The notes below the pieces were generated by a model that had not been told where the DNA came from, did not search any database, and was given only the letters and a program-made list of their open reading frames with translations. Shown here piece after piece: positions 44,013 to 52,651 of a stretch of DNA of 64,000 nt. Every line of letters begins with the position of its first letter. Position 1 is the stretch's first letter. The stretch is from JAHRAW01 sp965226545 (GTDB lineage Bacteria > Pseudomonadota > Gammaproteobacteria > Arenicellales > Poriferihabitantaceae), in assembly GCA_965226545.1 (NCBI GenBank), contig OZ245364.1, forward strand, positions 1,922,001-1,986,000. Reading direction: 5' to 3'. Both the position numbers and the translations under genes were made by a program.

Positions 44013-44738
44013 TCAACGGTTTTTGCACGATTCAACGCGCAACGCTTCGAGTAAATCCGGGCGACGTTCGAACGTGCGGCGCATCGATTGTTGTCGCCGC
44101 CATTGGCGGATTTGCGCATGGTCGCCGCTCAACAACACCGCCGGCGCGGCGCGCCCTTCGAACACTTCCGGGCGCGTGTATTGCGGCGCGTCCAACAGCG
44201 AATCGGTAAACGATTCATCGACCGTCGATTGTTGATTGCCGAGCACACCGGGCAACAATCGCGCGACGCCTTCAATCAGCACCATCGCCGCCAATTCACC
44301 GCCGGCGAGAATGTAATCGCCGAGCGATATTTCGCGGTCGACGCGGCTTTCGATGATGCGCTCGTCGATGCCGCGGTAACGTCCGGCGAGCAAAATCGCG
44401 CCGGGCAACAATGACAATTCGCGCAACGTCGATTGGCTTAAGGTCTCGCCTTGCGGCGACAGGTAAATCACCGGTCGGTCGGCGGCGCGCTTGGCCGAAT
44501 CAATCGCGCGCGCCAACGGCTCGGGCTTCATCAACATCCCGGCGCCGCCGCCGAACGGACGGTCATCGACCGCGCGATGTTTATCGATGGTGAAATCGCG
44601 CGGGTTAATTGTGTCGACCGTCAACGCGCCTTTATGCACCGCCTGCGCGGCGATGCCGTGCGCCAACAGTGCGTCAAACATGCGCGGAAAAATGCTCAGC
44701 ACGGCAATGTTCATCTTCATCACGGGTTGTATTGACAT
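44013..44738 (-). CDS. trmD: tRNA (guanine-37-N1)-methyltransferase
   Basis: A 241-residue SPOUT enzyme that methylates G37 next to the anticodon, preventing frameshifting. MNIAVLSIFPRMFDALLAHGI starts the core; internal ATGs at 44720 and 44714 fit homologues better than 44738. The deep-knot motifs are YLSPQGETLSQ, LLAGRYRGIDERIIE and ISLGDYILAGGELAAMVLIEGVARLLPGVLGN; ALRVESCKNR ends it. Third gene of the rpsP operon; 75 bases containing a perfect palindrome separate it from rimM. Confidence 0.96.
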   Translation of the reverse strand: MSIQPVMKMNIAVLSIFPRMFDALLAHGIAAQAVHKGALTVDTINPRDFTIDKHRAVDDRPFGGGAGMLMKPEPLARAIDSAKRAADRPVIYLSPQGETLSQSTLRELSLLPGAILLAGRYRGIDERIIESRVDREISLGDYILAGGELAAMVLIEGVARLLPGVLGNQQSTVDESFTDSLLDAPQYTRPEVFEGRAAPAVLLSGDHAQIRQWRRQQSMRRTFERRPDLLEALRVESCKNR

Positions 44739-44770
44739 CGACGCAACGGTTGACGGTGCAACGGTGCACG

Positions 44771-44790
44771 GTTAACTTGCGCAAGTTAAC
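44771..44790. promoter_or_regulatory. Perfect 20-bp palindrome between rimM and trmD
   Basis: gttaacttgcgcaagttaac reads the same on both strands. It lies in the 75-base gap of the rpsP operon, with half-site-like gttaac copies just after it (44799-44819). It could be a dimer operator or an RNA hairpin; no T run follows on either strand. Confidence 0.6.
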
Positions 44791-44813
44791 TTGCAACGAT
44801 TAACTTACCGACG

Positions 44814-45356
44814 TTAACTTGACGCATCATCGGCCGGCCAATCCACCACCAATCGCCCGGCGGATAAATCCACCGCGACAATCACATGCGGCGCCCACGG
44901 CAACAATCTTTCGGTTGCGCCGTCGCGCACCACCAATACATCGTTTGCGCCGGTTTCCAACAAATGGTCAACCGCGCCGAGCGCAATCGCTTCACGGTTG
45001 ACCACCGCCAAGCCGATTAAATCGCTCCAATAATATTCGCCCGGCGGCAGTTTGGCGAGTTGCGCCGGGTCAATCGCAATCCAATGACCGCGCAACGCTT
45101 CGGCCGCGTTGCGGTCGTTGCATACATCCAACTTGACAAACAATTGCCGCGCGCGTTGGCGCGATGCGCGCGGCTGCACTTTTGTCCACTGCGCGGCGTC
45201 GGCGCGTGCGGCGAGCAGCCAATCGGCGTAATGCAACAATTGCTCGGGCGGGCGGGTGTGCGAAAACACCTTGAGCCAACCGGCGACGCCGTGCGGCGCG
45301 GTGATTTTGCCGACCACGACCGGCCGCGGTTGCGACTCGGCGCGCGGATTCGCCAA
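44814..45356 (-). CDS. rimM: Ribosome maturation factor RimM
   Basis: A 180-residue protein that assists 30S head assembly and binds S19. VVVGKITAPHGVAGWLKVFSHTRPPEQLLHY is the RimM N-terminal beta-barrel; PPGEYYWSDLIGLAV and LLPWAPHVIVAVDLSAGRLVVDWP form the PRC-barrel part. A TTG at 45356, one base after the rpsP stop, is chosen as start: it gives normal family length, while the longer frame would overlap rpsP by more than 70 bases. Confidence 0.92.
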   Translation of the reverse strand: MANPRAESQPRPVVVGKITAPHGVAGWLKVFSHTRPPEQLLHYADWLLAARADAAQWTKVQPRASRQRARQLFVKLDVCNDRNAAEALRGHWIAIDPAQLAKLPPGEYYWSDLIGLAVVNREAIALGAVDHLLETGANDVLVVRDGATERLLPWAPHVIVAVDLSAGRLVVDWPADDASS

Positions 45357-45357
45357 C

Positions 45358-45615
45358 TTAAGCGGCGGGCGCGGCTTGTTTGGCTTGCTTGTACAACTGC
45401 ACGACGCGTTCGCTCGGGCGCGCGCCGCGTTCAAGCCAATGCTCGATGCGCTCGGCGTTAATCTGCAGTTTCTCGGCCTGCCCCGAAGCGATCGGGTTGT
45501 AAAAGCCGATGCGCTCGATAAACCGCCCGCGCAACGCGCGTCGCTGGTCGGCGACGACGATGGAATAAAACGGCCGCTTTTTGGAGCCGCCGCGCGACAA
45601 ACGAATCGTAACCAT
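45358..45615 (-). CDS. rpsP: 30S ribosomal protein S16
   Basis: An 85-residue ribosomal protein. MVTIRLSRGGSKKRPFYSIVVADQRRALRGRFIERIGFYNP is the family signature. ATG at 45615 is the conserved start. First gene of the rpsP-rimM-trmD-rplS operon; ffh, often upstream, is absent here. Confidence 0.97.
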   Translation of the reverse strand: MVTIRLSRGGSKKRPFYSIVVADQRRALRGRFIERIGFYNPIASGQAEKLQINAERIEHWLERGARPSERVVQLYKQAKQAAPAA

Positions 45616-45651
45616 TTCGAATCTCGTCAACTCAAGTTAAATCAATCGACA

Positions 45652-45657
45652 ATCATA
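45652..45657 (-). promoter_or_regulatory. Candidate -10 of the rpsP operon
   Basis: TATGAT on the minus strand, about 37 bases upstream of the rpsP ATG. The -35 region is weak. Confidence 0.35.
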
Positions 45658-45679
45658 ACACAAAACCGCGCCGGCGACT

Positions 45680-45688
45680 TGCTACAAT
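45680..45688 (+). promoter_or_regulatory. Extended -10 promoter candidate of xseA
   Basis: TGcTACAAT, an extended -10, with a leader of about 105 bases to the xseA ATG. Confidence 0.42.
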
Positions 45689-45798
45689 GTTGCGCGTTAC
45701 GCCATCCGTTACCCGCCGTTACCCGCCGTCACTTGCTTGGTCGACGCTTGGTCGATGCACCGCGTCGATGCACACGCCGATTCACACTCACCCCCGCA

Positions 45799-47214
45799 AT
45801 GAACCAACCCAACATTTATTCGGTCAAACATCTGGTCGGCGAATTGCGCGCGTTGTTGGATGAACGCTACGGCGAGATTTGGGTGCAGGGCGAGGTGTCG
45901 AACTTGGCGACGCCGGCTTCCGGGCATCGATATTTTGCGCTGGTCGAAGATGATGCGGTGATTCGTTGCGCGTTGTTTAAGCGGCATGGTCGCGCCGCGC
46001 GGCTGCAGAGCGAGGTGCGCGACGGCATGCGGGCGTTGGTGCGCGCGCGGGTGTCGTTGTATGAAGCGCGCGGCGATTTGCAGTTGATTGTTGCGCACAT
46101 CGAGGATGCCGGCGAAGGCGCGTTGCGGCGCGCATTCGAAAAATTAAAACGAAAACTCGATGAGGAAGGATTGTTTGACCAACGTCATAAACAACCGTTA
46201 CCGAGTTGTCCGCGCGCGGTTGGCGTGATTAGTTCGCCGAGCGGCGCGGCGTTGCATGATGTGCGCGTCACTTTGGCGCGGCGTTATCCGCCGGCGCGGT
46301 TGATTGTTTATCCGAGTTTGGTGCAGGGCGACGCCGCGCCCGAAAATTTAATCAAAATGATTTCCATCGCCAATCAACGCGCCGAAGTCGATGTGTTAAT
46401 TGTCGCGCGCGGCGGCGGTTCATTGGAGGATTTAAACGCGTTTAACGACGAAGGCGTGGCGCGCGCGATTTTTCAATCGCAACTGCCGTTGGTCAGCGCG
46501 GTTGGGCATGAGATTGATTTTACGATTGCCGATTTTGTCGCCGATGTGCGCGCGCCGACGCCAACCGCCGCGGCCGAATTGGTCGTCCCGGACATCGCCG
46601 AATTGCGCGCCGAATTAAAGCGCACCGGAATGGAAGTGTACTTCGCGATGCAAAACCGCTTGGACGATTGCGCGCAACAACAAGACCAACTCGATGCGCA
46701 ACTGCGCACCACCGCGCGCCGCCTTGTGGATGCATGCGCGCAACAATTGCAGTTGACCGTCGCGCACTTGGTGCATCCATTGCAGCGCATCCAAACCGCG
46801 CGGCAAACGCATCGCATCGCCGGGCGCGATTTGATTCGCTCGATGCATACCGCAGTGACGCGCCGCCGCAATGCGCTCGCCAAACAAACCGCCGCGTTTC
46901 GCTATCTCGCCCCGCAAACAAAAGTGCAACAAACCGCGCAACGCGTCGATGCCGCACACGCCGCATTAACCCGCGCCGCGCGCGAACGCCTCGACGCCGC
47001 CCGCCGTCAAACCGCGCAACTCGCCAATGCGGTGCAATTAATCAGCCCAAAGCGCACACTCGAACGCGGCTATGCAATTTTGCAGGATGAACAAAACGCC
47101 GTCATCACCGACGCCGCCCGCGCGCAAAAAGGCCAACACCTCACCGCCCGAGTCGCGCGCGGACGATTGGAATGCATCGTCGAAGACACAACGGATGAGG
47201 ACGATACATTTTAA
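45799..47214 (+). CDS. xseA: Exodeoxyribonuclease VII large subunit
   Basis: A 471-residue subunit of the single-strand-specific nuclease ExoVII. The N-terminal OB fold (YSVKHLVGELRALLDERYGEIWVQGEVSNLATPASGHRYFAL) and the catalytic core (RAVGVISSPSGAALHDVRVTL, DVLIVARGGGSLEDLNAFNDEGVARAIF, PLVSAVGHEIDFTIADFVADVRAPTPTAAAELVVP) are followed by a long coiled coil and the C-terminal LERGYAIL. ATG at 45799 is the conserved start; the frame stays open upstream through the antisense of rpsP and rimM. No xseB is adjacent. Confidence 0.96.
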   Translation: MNQPNIYSVKHLVGELRALLDERYGEIWVQGEVSNLATPASGHRYFALVEDDAVIRCALFKRHGRAARLQSEVRDGMRALVRARVSLYEARGDLQLIVAHIEDAGEGALRRAFEKLKRKLDEEGLFDQRHKQPLPSCPRAVGVISSPSGAALHDVRVTLARRYPPARLIVYPSLVQGDAAPENLIKMISIANQRAEVDVLIVARGGGSLEDLNAFNDEGVARAIFQSQLPLVSAVGHEIDFTIADFVADVRAPTPTAAAELVVPDIAELRAELKRTGMEVYFAMQNRLDDCAQQQDQLDAQLRTTARRLVDACAQQLQLTVAHLVHPLQRIQTARQTHRIAGRDLIRSMHTAVTRRRNALAKQTAAFRYLAPQTKVQQTAQRVDAAHAALTRAARERLDAARRQTAQLANAVQLISPKRTLERGYAILQDEQNAVITDAARAQKGQHLTARVARGRLECIVEDTTDEDDTF

Positions 47215-47412
47215 TGCGGTTGCGGTTGCGTTAACAGTGACGGTGACGTTGGAAGTCAATGCACAGTATGTTGTCGTCGACGACCGTGGCGTAATTAATA
47301 ACGACCGTTATTAACGACTGTTGCAACATTGTTATTGTTATTTTGACTGCTACTGTTACTGTAAAAATAAATACTGTAAAAAAACATCACACTCATCTTG
47401 TCGCACCCAACT

Positions 47413-48777
47413 TCATCTCCCCCCACTGCGTTGCCCGCGTTTATAAGTGCGCCGCACACTCGGACGGTTTCGATACGGGTTGTCGGGGGTGCGGAACAGG
47501 ATGCGCACCGGGGTGCCGACGAGTTGATAGGTGCGCGCGAAATAGTTTGCCAAATATCGGCGATAACTGTCCGGCAGTTTGGCGGCGAGGTTGCCGTGGA
47601 TGACAAACGTCGGCGGGTTTTTGCCGGCTTGATGGGCGAATTTTAGGCGCACCGTGCGGCGGTTGCGCATCGGCGGCGGGGTGCGCTGCACCGCCTGCGC
47701 CAAGGTTCGATTCAAACTCGAAGTGGCGACATCGACCATTGCGCTCATCCACGCGCGCAACGCCGCCGGCGCAACCTCGGCGATGTTCGAGCCGTGCAAC
47801 GCCGAGATGAACAACACCTCGGCGTTCGGCAAAAACGGCAGGTTGCGCGTCAATTCTTTTTTGATGTGCGCGCGTTGGCGGTTGGGCAGGTTGTCCCATT
47901 TGTTGACGGCGACGACCATCGAACGCCCCAAATCACGAATCATCCCGGCAATCACCGCATCCTGAAACCCAATCTCGCGCGCGGCGTCAATCATCAGCAC
48001 AACGACATTGGCGCGTTCAATCGCCTGCAACGCTTTGACCACCGAAAATTTTTCCAACACATCCGCGCCGCGCGTTTTGCGGCGCACGCCGGCGGTGTCG
48101 ATTAAGGTGAACGCCTGTCCGTTTGACTCCAGCCGCATCGCCACGCTGTCGCGCGTGGTGCCGGGCGCATCGCCGACCAACACGCGCACACCGCCGGCGA
48201 GTTGATTGGCCAAGGTGGATTTGCCGACATTCGGCCGCCCAGCCAACGCAATCACCGGCGCATCGTCTTCGGGATGTTCATCGCCGTCGGCGAATTCGCG
48301 CAACGCGACATCGAGCAAGTGCGCGATGCCGTCGCCGCGTTTGGCTGACAATGCAAACGGCGCGCCCAAGCCGAGTTGTTGGAATTCGGCGACCGCGATG
48401 TCGGGCGCGACGCCTTCGGTTTTGTTGACCGCAGCCAACACGCGCACGCCGCTTTGCCGCAGGCGTTCGGCAATCGCGCGGTCGTCCGGCATCACGCCGG
48501 CGGCGGCGTCGACCATGAATACAATCACCTGCGCTTCGGCGATGACTTGTTCGACTTGTTCGCGGATGCCGTCGGTGAACGGCCCGGGCTCGCCGGCCAA
48601 CCCGCCGGTATCGACCGCAAGGAAATGTTTATCGGCGAAACGTCCGCGTCCATACAAGCGGTCGCGGGTGACGCCCGGTTGGTCGTCGACGATGGCGTCG
48701 CGGGTTTGCGTCAGGCGATTGAACAGCGTCGACTTGCCGACATTCGGCCGTCCAACCAAGGCGAGCACCGGGAGCAT
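47413..48777 (-). CDS. der: Ribosome biogenesis GTPase Der (EngA)
   Basis: A 454-residue double-GTPase needed for 50S assembly. Two G domains are visible: GRPNVGKSTLFNRL with DTGG and NKTEG, and GRPNVGKSTLANQL with DTAGVRRK and NKWD, followed by a KH-like domain (KFAHQAGKNPPTFVIHGN...SYRRYLANYFARTYQLVGTPVRILFR) and a basic tail. The unusual point is NKTEG in the first domain, where NKxD is standard. First gene after bamB in the der-bamB-yfgM-hisS cluster. Confidence 0.97.
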   Translation of the reverse strand: MLPVLALVGRPNVGKSTLFNRLTQTRDAIVDDQPGVTRDRLYGRGRFADKHFLAVDTGGLAGEPGPFTDGIREQVEQVIAEAQVIVFMVDAAAGVMPDDRAIAERLRQSGVRVLAAVNKTEGVAPDIAVAEFQQLGLGAPFALSAKRGDGIAHLLDVALREFADGDEHPEDDAPVIALAGRPNVGKSTLANQLAGGVRVLVGDAPGTTRDSVAMRLESNGQAFTLIDTAGVRRKTRGADVLEKFSVVKALQAIERANVVVLMIDAAREIGFQDAVIAGMIRDLGRSMVVAVNKWDNLPNRQRAHIKKELTRNLPFLPNAEVLFISALHGSNIAEVAPAALRAWMSAMVDVATSSLNRTLAQAVQRTPPPMRNRRTVRLKFAHQAGKNPPTFVIHGNLAAKLPDSYRRYLANYFARTYQLVGTPVRILFRTPDNPYRNRPSVRRTYKRGQRSGGR

Positions 48778-48825
48778 TGGGCAGGGCGCGCTTCGCGGCG
48801 CGGCGCGCTTTGCTCGCGCGCGGTG

Positions 48826-50076
48826 TTAATTCGCGGTGCTGCGATGTTGCAGCGCAATCAACGATGCGCCGGAGGAAAACGCGAGGATGTACTCGCCGGC
48901 GCGGCTCAACGAAGCGATGCTCAATGCCGCGACCGCGCCTTCGAACACTTGGCGCACCTGCAGCAATGCGCCGCTGCGCGCATCCAGCACATAAACGCGC
49001 CCGGCGGAATCGCCGACCAATACGCGCGAACCAATCGTAAGCGGCATGCTCATGCCGTGTCCGCGAAAGCCCTCTTGACGCCACAATTCCCGGCCGTCGG
49101 CCGCGCTAAGCGCGACGATTTCGCCGTATTGTTCGGTCACTATCAAGCGCCCTTTCGATAACGCCATCGGCAACCTCGACGACACATCGGCTTTCCAAAT
49201 CACCGAGCCGTCTTCGCGGCGCAAGGCGGCGACGCTGCCTTGATAGGTGGCGGTGTATAACCGGTCGCCGACCAACATTGGCGGCGCGTCCAAATCGGTC
49301 AGGCGTTCCAATTCATTGCGTCCGCCGGGCGCGGAGATGTCGGCTTGCCACAATTCGCGTCCGTCGGCGATTTCATTGGCGATGAGTTTGCCGTTGGCGA
49401 GTCCGGTATACACCTTGTCGCCGCCGACGGCCGGTTTGGAGGCGCCGTGTACGCTTAATTCCGGCGCGCTGCTTTCATACGACCACAACACATCGCCGGT
49501 TTTCGCGCTCAATGCGCTGAGCATATCGTCTGTGGTGCGCACAAACACCCGCCCGCCGACCACCGTCGGCACCGCCGCAATCGGGCGGTTTAAGGTCGAG
49601 CGCCATGCGGTGCGTCCGTTGTTGGTGTTCATCGCCAGCAAGCCGCCGTCTTCAAACGCGACCACGACTATCGAGCGGTTGGCGCCGACGCCGGAAAAGA
49701 TGTTGCCGTCAAAATCGCGCCGCCACACTTGTTCGCCGTTCTGTTGCTTAAACCGCGCGACGCTGCGCCGCCCGGATGCATAGACGCTGTCGCCGACATA
49801 CACCGGGCTCAAAATCGCATAACCTTCATACGCGCCGGCGCCGATGTCGCTGCGCCAAACAATGCGCAATTCATTCGCGCCGCTCGGCTCGGGCAATTCA
49901 CCCGGCGGCGTCGGCTCTTGATACACCTGCCACAACAGTTGGCTGCCGCCGCAACCGCTTAACGTCAGCGTCGCCGCCAACGTCAAGGTCAATGCGCACA
50001 ATCGGGCAAGCCGAGACGCCACGGCGCGTTGCGCGTGCATTAACGTATTCAGTTTTGATTTCGGTTTCATGTTCAT
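48826..50076 (-). CDS. bamB: Outer membrane protein assembly lipoprotein BamB
   Basis: A 416-residue lipoprotein of the BAM complex. ATG at 50076 (MNMKPKSK) is preferred; the frame remains open upstream. The signal peptide ends in LTLSGC (Cys ~42). The mature part is an eight-bladed PQQ-type beta propeller with repeated blades such as VYASGRRSVARFKQQNGEQVWRRDF, VAFEDGGLLAMNTNNGRTAW and LSALSAKTGDVLWSYE. It lies between yfgM and der as in E. coli. Confidence 0.94.
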   Translation of the reverse strand: MNMKPKSKLNTLMHAQRAVASRLARLCALTLTLAATLTLSGCGGSQLLWQVYQEPTPPGELPEPSGANELRIVWRSDIGAGAYEGYAILSPVYVGDSVYASGRRSVARFKQQNGEQVWRRDFDGNIFSGVGANRSIVVVAFEDGGLLAMNTNNGRTAWRSTLNRPIAAVPTVVGGRVFVRTTDDMLSALSAKTGDVLWSYESSAPELSVHGASKPAVGGDKVYTGLANGKLIANEIADGRELWQADISAPGGRNELERLTDLDAPPMLVGDRLYTATYQGSVAALRREDGSVIWKADVSSRLPMALSKGRLIVTEQYGEIVALSAADGRELWRQEGFRGHGMSMPLTIGSRVLVGDSAGRVYVLDARSGALLQVRQVFEGAVAALSIASLSRAGEYILAFSSGASLIALQHRSTAN

Positions 50077-50199
50077 TTCACTTTGTTCATTGCACTTTAC
50101 GGTCGCCACTCTTGGTTTGCAGATGCCGATGTTACACGATTTAATCCGACTGCGCATAACATCGTGCATAACACCTTGCATCACAATGGCGCGTGACGA

Positions 50200-50330
50200 T
50201 GACTTGCATTTGCATTAATACTTGCACTTGATACTTGACACTTGCACTTGACGCTTGCATTTGCATTCACCTGCACAGTTAAAGTTGCATTGGTAACAAT
50301 TACATTTGTAACGTTACAGTTGCAATTGCA
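50200..50330. repeat. Hexamer repeat tract upstream of bamB
   Basis: Repeated acttgc/acttga/gcattt six-base units (such as ttgcacttgacacttgc forms) between bamB and yfgM. The same family as the tracts at 231-320 and in mtaB. Confidence 0.7.
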
Positions 50331-50360
50331 CTGTCACCACATCACTTAACACCGCAACCA

Positions 50361-51107
50361 TCAATTCGGTTGCGGCGCACCGACATTATCCAACTTCAAC
50401 CGCACCACCGCGCGCGACAGCGAATTGCGCGGCAGACGTTCCAAACTTCGTTCATACGCATCGCGCGCCGCCGGCAGATTGTTTTGCTGCAGATACGCGT
50501 CGCCGAGCAATTCGTCATAACGCGGCGCGAAGCCTTGCGGTTGCGGAACATCCAAAAACGTCAATGCGCCGTCGGTGTCGTTGCGCGCCAGCAACAACGT
50601 CGCCAACCGCAACCGCGCAATGTGTCGCCAAGATACATCTTCGCTGTTGTCGAGCAGCCATTGCAGCGCGCTTTCGGCGCCCGGCGAATCGCCCTGCTCC
50701 TCGCGGAATTTTGCGATTAAGAAGGCGGCGAAATCGGCGTAGACGCTGTCGGCGTATTCGCCGGTCAATTCGCTGGCGAGGTATTCAATCGATTCGGCGG
50801 CGGTTGCAATCGCGGCGTCGCGCTCGGCGTCGTCGCCGGGTTGTTCGCCGACATCGACGCGCGCGGCGGTTTGTTCGGCGTGGAGTTCAATCGCGCCGCG
50901 CAATTCAGTCAACAGCCGCGCCGAACTCTCGCCGCGCGCCTGTTGATAATGCTGCCAATAATTCCAGCCGCCGACCGCGATCAAGCCGATGGTGACGCCG
51001 CTGACCACGGCTTTGCCGTATTCCTTCCACCACGCCTTGGCGCGCTCGACATCCGGGTCAGCCGCAGTGCGCGGCGGAAGGTCATGAGATTGTTGATTTA
51101 TTGCCAT
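50361..51107 (-). CDS. yfgM: YfgM-type TPR inner-membrane protein
   Basis: A 248-residue protein with one membrane helix (~33-50, VVSGVTIGLIAVGGWNYW) and a periplasmic TPR-like domain (LASELTGEYADSVYADFAAFLIAKF, ALQWLLDNSEDVSWRHIARLRLATLLLARNDTDGALTFLD). In E. coli YfgM associates with PpiD and the SecYEG translocon as a chaperone-type factor. Position between hisS and bamB matches. Residues LPPRTAADPDVERAKAWWKEYGK at the N-terminus are the usual cytosolic start. Confidence 0.92.
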   Translation of the reverse strand: MAINQQSHDLPPRTAADPDVERAKAWWKEYGKAVVSGVTIGLIAVGGWNYWQHYQQARGESSARLLTELRGAIELHAEQTAARVDVGEQPGDDAERDAAIATAAESIEYLASELTGEYADSVYADFAAFLIAKFREEQGDSPGAESALQWLLDNSEDVSWRHIARLRLATLLLARNDTDGALTFLDVPQPQGFAPRYDELLGDAYLQQNNLPAARDAYERSLERLPRNSLSRAVVRLKLDNVGAPQPN

Positions 51108-51124
51108 TGTCGTTTTCCAAAAAT

Positions 51125-51235
51125 GATGAGTGGTAAATAAAAATAATTAATAATTAATAATTAATAATTAATAAATAATAAATAATTAAATTATTAAATT
51201 ATTAATCAATGTTAATTAATAACGAGTTTAATGAA
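51125..51235. repeat. AT repeats (attaataa units) upstream of yfgM
   Basis: Tandem aattaata/attaaataa units for about 110 bases. Confidence 0.7.
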
Positions 51236-51284
51236 TAAAACAAAACTTTCGCCGCGTCGATTATTCGCAAGTTGCGAATTATTG

Positions 51285-51372
51285 GTTTAAGTTACTTATG
51301 TAACTTACTTATGTAACTTACTTGCATAAGTTACTTGCATAAGTTACTTGCATGAGTCACTTGTAAAAGTTA
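51285..51372. repeat. Tandem aacttacttatgt / aagttacttgcat repeats
   Basis: Two 13-base units in tandem (aacttacttatgt type, then aagttacttgcat type), with 7-bp inverted arms taactta/taagtta around 51312-51335. They lie directly after the hisS stop. Confidence 0.75.
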
Positions 51373-51382
51373 CGGATACAAA

Positions 51383-52651
51383 TCACCCGCCCAACACCGC
51401 ACGACACGCCGCCGCCAATTCATCGACCGCGCATTCGCGTTGCACACCGTCGCGCAAATCTTTGACTTGCACAACCTCGGCCGGCAATTCATCCAGCCCG
51501 CCGATAATCGCCAGTCGCGCGCCGCTTGCATCGGCGCGTTTGAGTTGTTTATCCAACTTGCCGCCGCCGCAATGCATCGCCACGCGCAAACCTGCATCGC
51601 GCAACTTTTCCGCGATTGTAACCGCTTGCGGCGGTGCATTATAGGCGTCGCCCACATGCGCGACATAGGCGTCGATGCCGGCGGCGGTGTGCGCGCCGGC
51701 GGCGGTGCGCGTCAACTCGACCAATCGTTCCAAGCCGAGCGCAAAGCCAATCGCCGCGCACGGCTTGCCGCCGCGCGATTCGACCAATCGGTCGTAGCGA
51801 CCGCCGGCGCACACCGCGTTTTGCGCGCCTTGTCCGCCGAGCCATTCGAACACCGTGCCGGTGTAATAATCCAAGCCGCGCACCAAACGCGGATTGATGC
51901 GGAAATCCACCCCGCCGCGCGCAAGCGAATCGCATACGCCGTCGAAATGCGCGCGCGCGTCATCATCCAAATAATCCAAAATGCTCGGCGCCTCTTCGAT
52001 TAACGGCTGCATCGCTTGCACTTTGCTGTCCAACAACCGCAGCGGATTTTTGTCGAGCCGGCGTTTGCCGTCGGCGTCGAGTTCATCCTTGCGTTTGGCA
52101 AAATAGGCGCGCAAGGCGTCGCGATAGGTTGCGCTGATTTGCGGCGAGCCGAGCGTGTTGACCTCCAACTTCGGCGCGTCCAATTTTAACTTTTTCCAAA
52201 TGCGCGCGGCGATGTGAATCACTTCGGCGTCGATATCCGGGCCGCGCCAGCCAAACGCCTCGATGCCGAATTGATGGAATTGTCGATAGCGCCCTTTTTG
52301 CGGGCGTTCGCGGCGAAACATTGCGCCCATATACCACAGCCGTTGTTGGCGGTTATGCACCAACCCGTGTTGATTGCAGGCGCGCACCGTGGCCGCGGTC
52401 GCTTCGGGGCGCAATGCAAGATGCTTGCCGCCTTCATCGGCGAAGGTGTACATTTCCTTTTCGACGATGTCGGTGGCTTCGCCGATGGCTTGCTGAAACA
52501 ATTCGGCGCGCTCGACCATCGGCGTGCGGATTTCCTGATAGCCGTATTCCCAGCCGACTTCGCGCAACGCGCGTTCGACCCGATGCCAATCGCCGATGTT
52601 TTCCGGCAGCAGGTCGTTCATGCCGCGCACCGCCTGCAGTTTGTCGCTCAT
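51383..52651 (-). CDS. hisS: Histidyl-tRNA synthetase
   Basis: A 422-residue class IIa synthetase. QAVRGMNDLLPENIGDWHRVERALREVGWEYGYQEIRTPMVERAELF, motif 2 LWYMGAMFRRERPQKGRYRQFHQFGIEAFG, RGLDYYTGTVFEW, VCAGGRYDRLVESRGG and the anticodon-binding domain are all present. ATG at 52651 directly abuts the rodZ stop at 52652, so the two are coupled. Confidence 0.97.
   Translation of the reverse strand: MSDKLQAVRGMNDLLPENIGDWHRVERALREVGWEYGYQEIRTPMVERAELFQQAIGEATDIVEKEMYTFADEGGKHLALRPEATAATVRACNQHGLVHNRQQRLWYMGAMFRRERPQKGRYRQFHQFGIEAFGWRGPDIDAEVIHIAARIWKKLKLDAPKLEVNTLGSPQISATYRDALRAYFAKRKDELDADGKRRLDKNPLRLLDSKVQAMQPLIEEAPSILDYLDDDARAHFDGVCDSLARGGVDFRINPRLVRGLDYYTGTVFEWLGGQGAQNAVCAGGRYDRLVESRGGKPCAAIGFALGLERLVELTRTAAGAHTAAGIDAYVAHVGDAYNAPPQAVTIAEKLRDAGLRVAMHCGGGKLDKQLKRADASGARLAIIGGLDELPAEVVQVKDLRDGVQRECAVDELAAACRAVLGG

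Noticed and set aside
45256..45798. N-terminal extension of xseA
   Set aside because: The upstream part overlaps rpsP and rimM in antisense; homologues begin at MNQPNIYSVKHL.
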